In this document: piece after piece, positions 56,010-58,440 of the stretch | How positions within the stretch are numbered: position 1 is the stretch's first letter | Layout of the letters: each line of letters begins with the position of its first letter | IMG/VR virus record: IMGVR_UViG_3300009506_000035 | Location: 1-58,440 of that record | Direction: 5' to 3' (one strand) | DNA length: 58,440 bases | DNA from: a virus | Program-made: the position numbers and the translations under genes | Notes under the pieces: generated by a model | What the model was told of the DNA's origin: nothing | The model's input: the letters and a program-made list of their open reading frames with translations, nothing else | Databases searched by the model: none

Positions 56010-56031
56010 GTAACACGCTCCGTGTTACGCT
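56010..56031. promoter_or_regulatory. 22-bp operator/promoter element, copy C
   Basis: GTAACACG-CTC-CGTGTTAC is a perfect inverted repeat with 8-bp arms. With the following GCT it makes a TACGCT -10 candidate (56026-56031). The GTG at 56038 follows after 6 bp, exactly as in copies A and B. Confidence 0.75.
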
Positions 56032-56037
56032 TTACAT

Positions 56038-56250
56038 GTGACGACCTGCGAACAACTTGGATGCCTCCCCACATCCCACACCGTCAACAGCAACGGCATC
56101 ACCTCCGGATGCCCCGAATGCGCCAATGGCTGGCGCTGGATCCCCACCGAGAGTGCAACGATCACCATGCGGCACGACCGTGTTCCCTGCTGGCACTGCA
56201 ACCCCAGCGGACGGCACGCGGTGCCCGCAGCGGCCTTCCCGTCCGCTTAG
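56038..56250 (+). CDS. Small Cys-rich protein
   Basis: GTG start 6 bp after operator copy C. The 70-aa product has seven Cys in two clusters: TTCEQLGCLP, then SGCPECANGWRWIP and VPCWHCNPSG, a zinc-binding look. The CPECANGWRW pattern is common in small phage zinc proteins. It is convergent with, and overlaps, a micro-ORF at its 3' end. Confidence 0.65.
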   Translation: MTTCEQLGCLPTSHTVNSNGITSGCPECANGWRWIPTESATITMRHDRVPCWHCNPSGRHAVPAAAFPSA

Positions 56251-56306
56251 GTGATGGTCGGCGGCGCGGCAATCATAGGCATTGCTGCGCCGCCGTAGCT
56301 GGTCAT
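56247..56306 (-). CDS. Micro-ORF with strong ribosome site (19 aa)
   Basis: GAGGAGGGG lies just before the ATG at 56306. The frame encodes MTSYGGAAMPMIAAPPTIT and stops inside the convergent gene's stop region. Whether it is translated for its peptide or is a leader is unknown. The remainder of 56251-56396 shows no other gene. Confidence 0.35.
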   Translation of the reverse strand: MTSYGGAAMPMIAAPPTIT

Positions 56307-56396
56307 AACCCCTCCTCTGTCTGCGCGGGTAGCATGTCCTGTCCTATAGCAGTAGCGGCTGGGCGGCGTCGGGATCCTATACAATGTCGACGTTCA

Positions 56397-56612
56397 TCAG
56401 TCCGCCTTCCATCGCAGCCGACCACTCTGGTCGCGTACGCAGGTCATTGGCTGGCCGTTGACGGTACTGACCGCCCTACTTCCGATAGGTCCGCAGAATG
56501 ATCCTGGATGGCGGACGTCTAATGTTGCCGATATACTGGGCTTGGTGGCCGGATCGCAGGCAGTCAAGGCAAGTAGCGCCGTAGCGCCAAGAATGAGATG
56601 ACGAGCGCTCAT
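56397..56612 (-). CDS. Small putative lipoprotein
   Basis: The ATG at 56612 overlaps the BldC-like gene's stop (ATGA). The 71-aa product has a signal peptide with lipobox (LILGATALLALTAC). A short mature part with two Cys follows (GSFCGPIGSRAVSTVNGQPM, TCVRDQSGRLRWK), which could pair. Secreted and anchored; the function is not known. Confidence 0.68.
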   Translation of the reverse strand: MSARHLILGATALLALTACDPATKPSISATLDVRHPGSFCGPIGSRAVSTVNGQPMTCVRDQSGRLRWKAD

Positions 56613-56803
56613 CGTCCCTCCGCCTTCCCTCCAAGCAAACGGCGTATCTCGGACTTGCGATAGCGGCGGTGCCCGCCGAGAGTGCGGATCGCACTCAACC
56701 TGCCAGTCTTGGCCCACCTGGTCACCGTCTTGGGGTCGACGCGGAACATCGACGCGACCTCTTTCGGGGTGAGTAGTGGCTTGGGGGCTTGTTGAATCTG
56801 CAT
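56609..56803 (-). CDS. BldC-like MerR-family HTH protein
   Basis: The 64-aa product reads LLTPKEVASMFRVDPKTVTR, WAKTGRLSAIRTLGGHRRYR and ends at IRRLL, which is nearly the consensus of BldC, a small MerR-type regulator controlling development in Streptomyces. BldC binds direct repeats cooperatively. On a phage or plasmid it could act as an excisionase-like factor or redirect host development. It is coupled to a lipoprotein gene. Confidence 0.88.
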   Translation of the reverse strand: MQIQQAPKPLLTPKEVASMFRVDPKTVTRWAKTGRLSAIRTLGGHRRYRKSEIRRLLGGKAEGR

Positions 56804-56857
56804 CTCTTCATCCCTTCCGTCCTGTTTGCGTATACTAGCGCCTTAACGCGAAGCGTG

Positions 56858-57001
56858 TCAGCCATGTCCGCGAAACGCGCGGTCTTGATACGGCAGCCGA
56901 AAGCGGCACCGACTCAGACGGCTCTGATCCGGCCGGTGTCCACCGCGGGTGCGGGCGAGAGCCTCGACCGCTGCGGCGATACGGGCCGGATCGGCGCTCA
57001 T
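56858..57001 (-). CDS. Small hypothetical protein (47 aa)
   Basis: The ATG at 57001 has GAGGGG upstream and lies 4 bp after the stop of the Gp37/Gp68 gene. The product starts SADPARIAAAVEALARTRGG and turns basic (SRLSRCRFRLPYQ). It looks like a coupled downstream gene. The function is unknown. The 54 bp to the BldC-like gene hold a TATACT box in the plus sense, of uncertain meaning. Confidence 0.5.
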   Translation of the reverse strand: MSADPARIAAAVEALARTRGGHRPDQSRLSRCRFRLPYQDRAFRGHG

Positions 57002-57005
57002 CGGG

Positions 57006-57881
57006 TCACCCCTCGGGCTCGGGGGTGACGACCGGGCTCGTCGCGGGCGGCTGGATGGGTACCGGGTCGTTCGCGGTCGGGTATTGGTTCCAGGTTCGGC
57101 CGTCTAGCTCGCGTCCACGCGCTTTCGGCGCCCGCCCGCCCCACTGTTTGAAAAAAAATGGAACATTGGCATCGACGCACTGGTCTCGCAAGGACTGCAC
57201 CCACTCGTGGTGCACCGGTCGAGCGCTAGCGCCGGATTCTCCGCCAGCAACCACCCAATCTGGACGGTCGCGCCGACAGATCCATCTATCTAGATCGACT
57301 TTACCGAGGAGCGGCTCGCATGACAACCACCGCACTGCGGCCGGAGTGTCCAGTAGGACAGGGATACGGATGTCTGCCCACTGTTGGGTTTCGACCGACA
57401 CGCCGACCCACACGTTCGGTAACGGCCAGTGCTCCCACGGGTTCGGGCCCGTGACGATGTCGACGCCCTCGTGGGCGAGGGTGGCGACCTCGCTACACAC
57501 CATCTGGCGGAACTCGTCGTCACCGAGCAGGGACCGCATCCGGGCGTGCCGCTTGGTCAATAGTTGGAACGTGTGCCAGTGCGCGGTGGCCATCACCGCG
57601 AAACACTCCACAATGAACTCGTCGGACACCTGGTCGTGGAACAGGTCCCCCATGGAGGTGACGAAGATCCGTCGGGGCCGGCGCCACCGAAGTGGCAATC
57701 CGACCTTGTTCTGGCGGAGTGTGACGGCGAATCCGTCGGGGAAGCCGGCCACTGCCGAGCCAGCGAATCGGTTGGCGAGTGTCTCCGCGTAGCAGTGATC
57801 ACATCCGGGTGACACTTTGGTGCAGCCGGTCATCGGGTTCCACGTCGCGTCTGTCCAGTCAATCTTACTTTTGTCAGCCAT
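57006..57881 (-). CDS. Phage Gp37/Gp68 family protein (DUF5131)
   Basis: The ATG at 57881 was chosen because GGAGG lies 6 bp before it. The 291-aa product has the family start KIDWTDATWNPMTGCTKVSP followed by GCDHCYAETLA, giving Cys residues in a C-x6-C-x2-C arrangement as in SAM-dependent iron-sulphur enzymes. Later come FVTSMGDLFHDQV, VWVGVSVETQQ, RWLSCEPLLG, WVVAGGESGASARP and FFFKQWGG. The family is widespread in phages and integrative elements, with no firm function. Confidence 0.92.
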   Translation of the reverse strand: MADKSKIDWTDATWNPMTGCTKVSPGCDHCYAETLANRFAGSAVAGFPDGFAVTLRQNKVGLPLRWRRPRRIFVTSMGDLFHDQVSDEFIVECFAVMATAHWHTFQLLTKRHARMRSLLGDDEFRQMVCSEVATLAHEGVDIVTGPNPWEHWPLPNVWVGVSVETQQWADIRIPVLLDTPAAVRWLSCEPLLGKVDLDRWICRRDRPDWVVAGGESGASARPVHHEWVQSLRDQCVDANVPFFFKQWGGRAPKARGRELDGRTWNQYPTANDPVPIQPPATSPVVTPEPEG

Positions 57882-57960
57882 GATCATCCTCCGATCTCCA
57901 TCTTGTCGGCGCGACCATCACCGCTACCTCGACCACCACACCGTGCTGATCGGTCAGCAC
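57874..57960 (-). CDS. Possible small ORF ahead of the DUF5131 gene
   Basis: A GTG at 57960 with GAGG about 8 bp upstream would encode 28 residues (LTDQHGVVVEVAVMVAP and a charged tail), overlapping the next gene's start by 8 bp. The frame upstream of the GTG is also protein-like (WNYNEVTHV) back to two close TAG codons after the Gly/Tyr repeat gene. It may be a remnant or a read-through extension. Confidence 0.3.
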   Translation of the reverse strand: MLTDQHGVVVEVAVMVAPTRWRSEDDHG

Positions 57961-58029
57961 GTGCGTGACCTCGTTGTAGTTCCATCTCGCGCCCCCGACC
58001 GCTCCATCGGAGCAGGCTTTCTGCTAGAA

Positions 58030-58260
58030 CTAGCCGTCGCCGAAGCCGGCACCGTCGCCGTAGCCGAAGCCGAAGCCGACGCCGTCGCCGAAGCCGGTAC
58101 CGTCGCCGTAGCCGAAGCCGTAGCCGTCGCCGTAGCCGAAACCGTCGCCGTCGCCGTAGCCGAAGCCGGAGCCGTCGCCGTCGCCGACGCCGTCGCCGTA
58201 GCCGTAGCCGTAGCCGTCGCCGAAGCCGACGCCGTAGCCGTCCTCTATGGACGCGTCCAC
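58030..58260 (-). CDS. Gly/Tyr/Asp repeat protein
   Basis: GGAGGGG stands 5 bp before the GTG at 58260. After DASIEDGYGVG, the 76-aa product consists almost wholly of GYGDG, GFGDG and GDGDG units. The DNA is an array of the 6-bp unit GNCGNC with regular third-base pattern. Such flexible acidic-aromatic proteins could form condensates or stick to surfaces. Similar runs occur in phage proteins, with no known role. Repeat number could vary by slippage. Confidence 0.68.
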   Translation of the reverse strand: MDASIEDGYGVGFGDGYGYGYGDGVGDGDGSGFGYGDGDGFGYGDGYGFGYGDGTGFGDGVGFGFGYGDGAGFGDG

Positions 58261-58440
58261 GTCGTCCCCTCCGCCACCTCGAGCTCCGCGACAATGGCCA
58301 GCCGGTGGATATGGACCGTGCCCGCCGGATCCAACACCGTCCTCGGCGTCGGACCGTTCTGCGCCAACTCACCCAAACCTCGGCTGGTGCCCCAGCGGCG
58401 GATGACCACCGCATCGGACAGCACGATCTTGTCTCCGTCC
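58242..58440 (-). CDS. Partial small phage protein (5' end outside window)
   Basis: The minus strand is open from the window edge to the TAG at 58242 and encodes KIVLSDAVVIRRWGTSRGLG, then NGPTPRTVLDPAGTVHIHRL and AIVAELEVAEG. I recognise this pattern (RxWGTTRGLG ... VLDPxGTVxxPRxxLI) from a small phage-borne family of unknown function. It overlaps the start of the Gly/Tyr repeat gene by 19 bp. Confidence 0.72.

Noticed and set aside
58030-58240. Short regular repeat that could be mistaken for a CRISPR array
   Set aside because: The units are 6 bp without spacers of constant length and encode a repeat protein. No Cas genes are near.
57884-58414. Arg/Leu-rich 176-residue frame on the minus strand
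   Set aside because: It is another frame of the Gly/Tyr hexanucleotide array and of the partial gene beside it. Its RRRLRLR runs are produced by the repeat itself.
1-58440. Integrase and replication initiator genes
   Set aside because: I looked for serine or tyrosine recombinase and RepSA/primase motifs among the plausible genes and saw none, so none is reported.

Overview
The window looks like an actinobacterial mobile element: a siphovirus-type (long non-contractile tail) temperate phage or prophage joined to a pSAM2/SLP1-like conjugative module. High GC, GTG/TTG starts, GTGA/ATGA gene overlaps, a BldC-like regulator, a KorSA-like GntR repressor, DUF2637 proteins and a TraB/FtsK translocase all point to a filamentous actinomycete (Streptomyces or Micromonospora type). 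The genus cannot be fixed from the sequence. No tRNA, rRNA, CRISPR array, integrase or replication initiator was found, so the element may extend beyond the window.

Layout. (1) 0.1-6.5 kb, minus strand: early nucleic-acid genes in one tightly overlapping operon, led by an XRE regulator: coiled-coil protein, RecB/Cas4-like nuclease with an SSB-like tail, Gp3-type recombination directionality factor, DnaQ-like exonuclease, membrane protein, zinc protein, RusA resolvase, small phage protein and lipoprotein. (2) 6.5-15.7 kb: a divergent GntR repressor, then plus-strand plasmid-type genes (DUF2637, small membrane proteins, TraB/FtsK ATPase, small HTH and hypothetical genes). Several carry palindromic operators abutting apparently leaderless promoters, and a repeat-rich 0.45-kb non-coding region may be a clt or origin. 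(3) 15.9-46.8 kb, minus strand: the late operon in canonical order, from terminase small and large subunits through a giant portal polyprotein, prohead protease, capsid, decoration proteins, connectors, tail tube, frameshifted chaperone, tape measure and minor tail proteins to endolysin and holin. A decayed cysC 3' fragment lies at its end. (4) 46.85-50.5 kb: an apparent insertion with an IS3-type transposase relic, a multiply broken pseudogene, and an intact cytosine-5 methyltransferase fused to an endonuclease III-like [4Fe-4S] domain. (5) 50.6-58.4 kb: small accessory genes on both strands. Three divergent pairs share the same 22-bp operator/promoter placed exactly 6 bp before the plus-strand start codon. 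This part holds a polynucleotide kinase, a BldC-like regulator, lipoproteins, a Gp37/Gp68 (DUF5131) protein, a Gly/Tyr/Asp repeat protein and a cytosine methyltransferase reduced to motifs I and X.

Together the genes could support virion formation and lysis (regions 3 and 1) and, by inference, translocation of double-stranded DNA between mycelial cells (region 2), with methylation or repair cargo in region 4. Early and transfer gene control probably lies with the XRE and GntR repressors and the palindromic operators.
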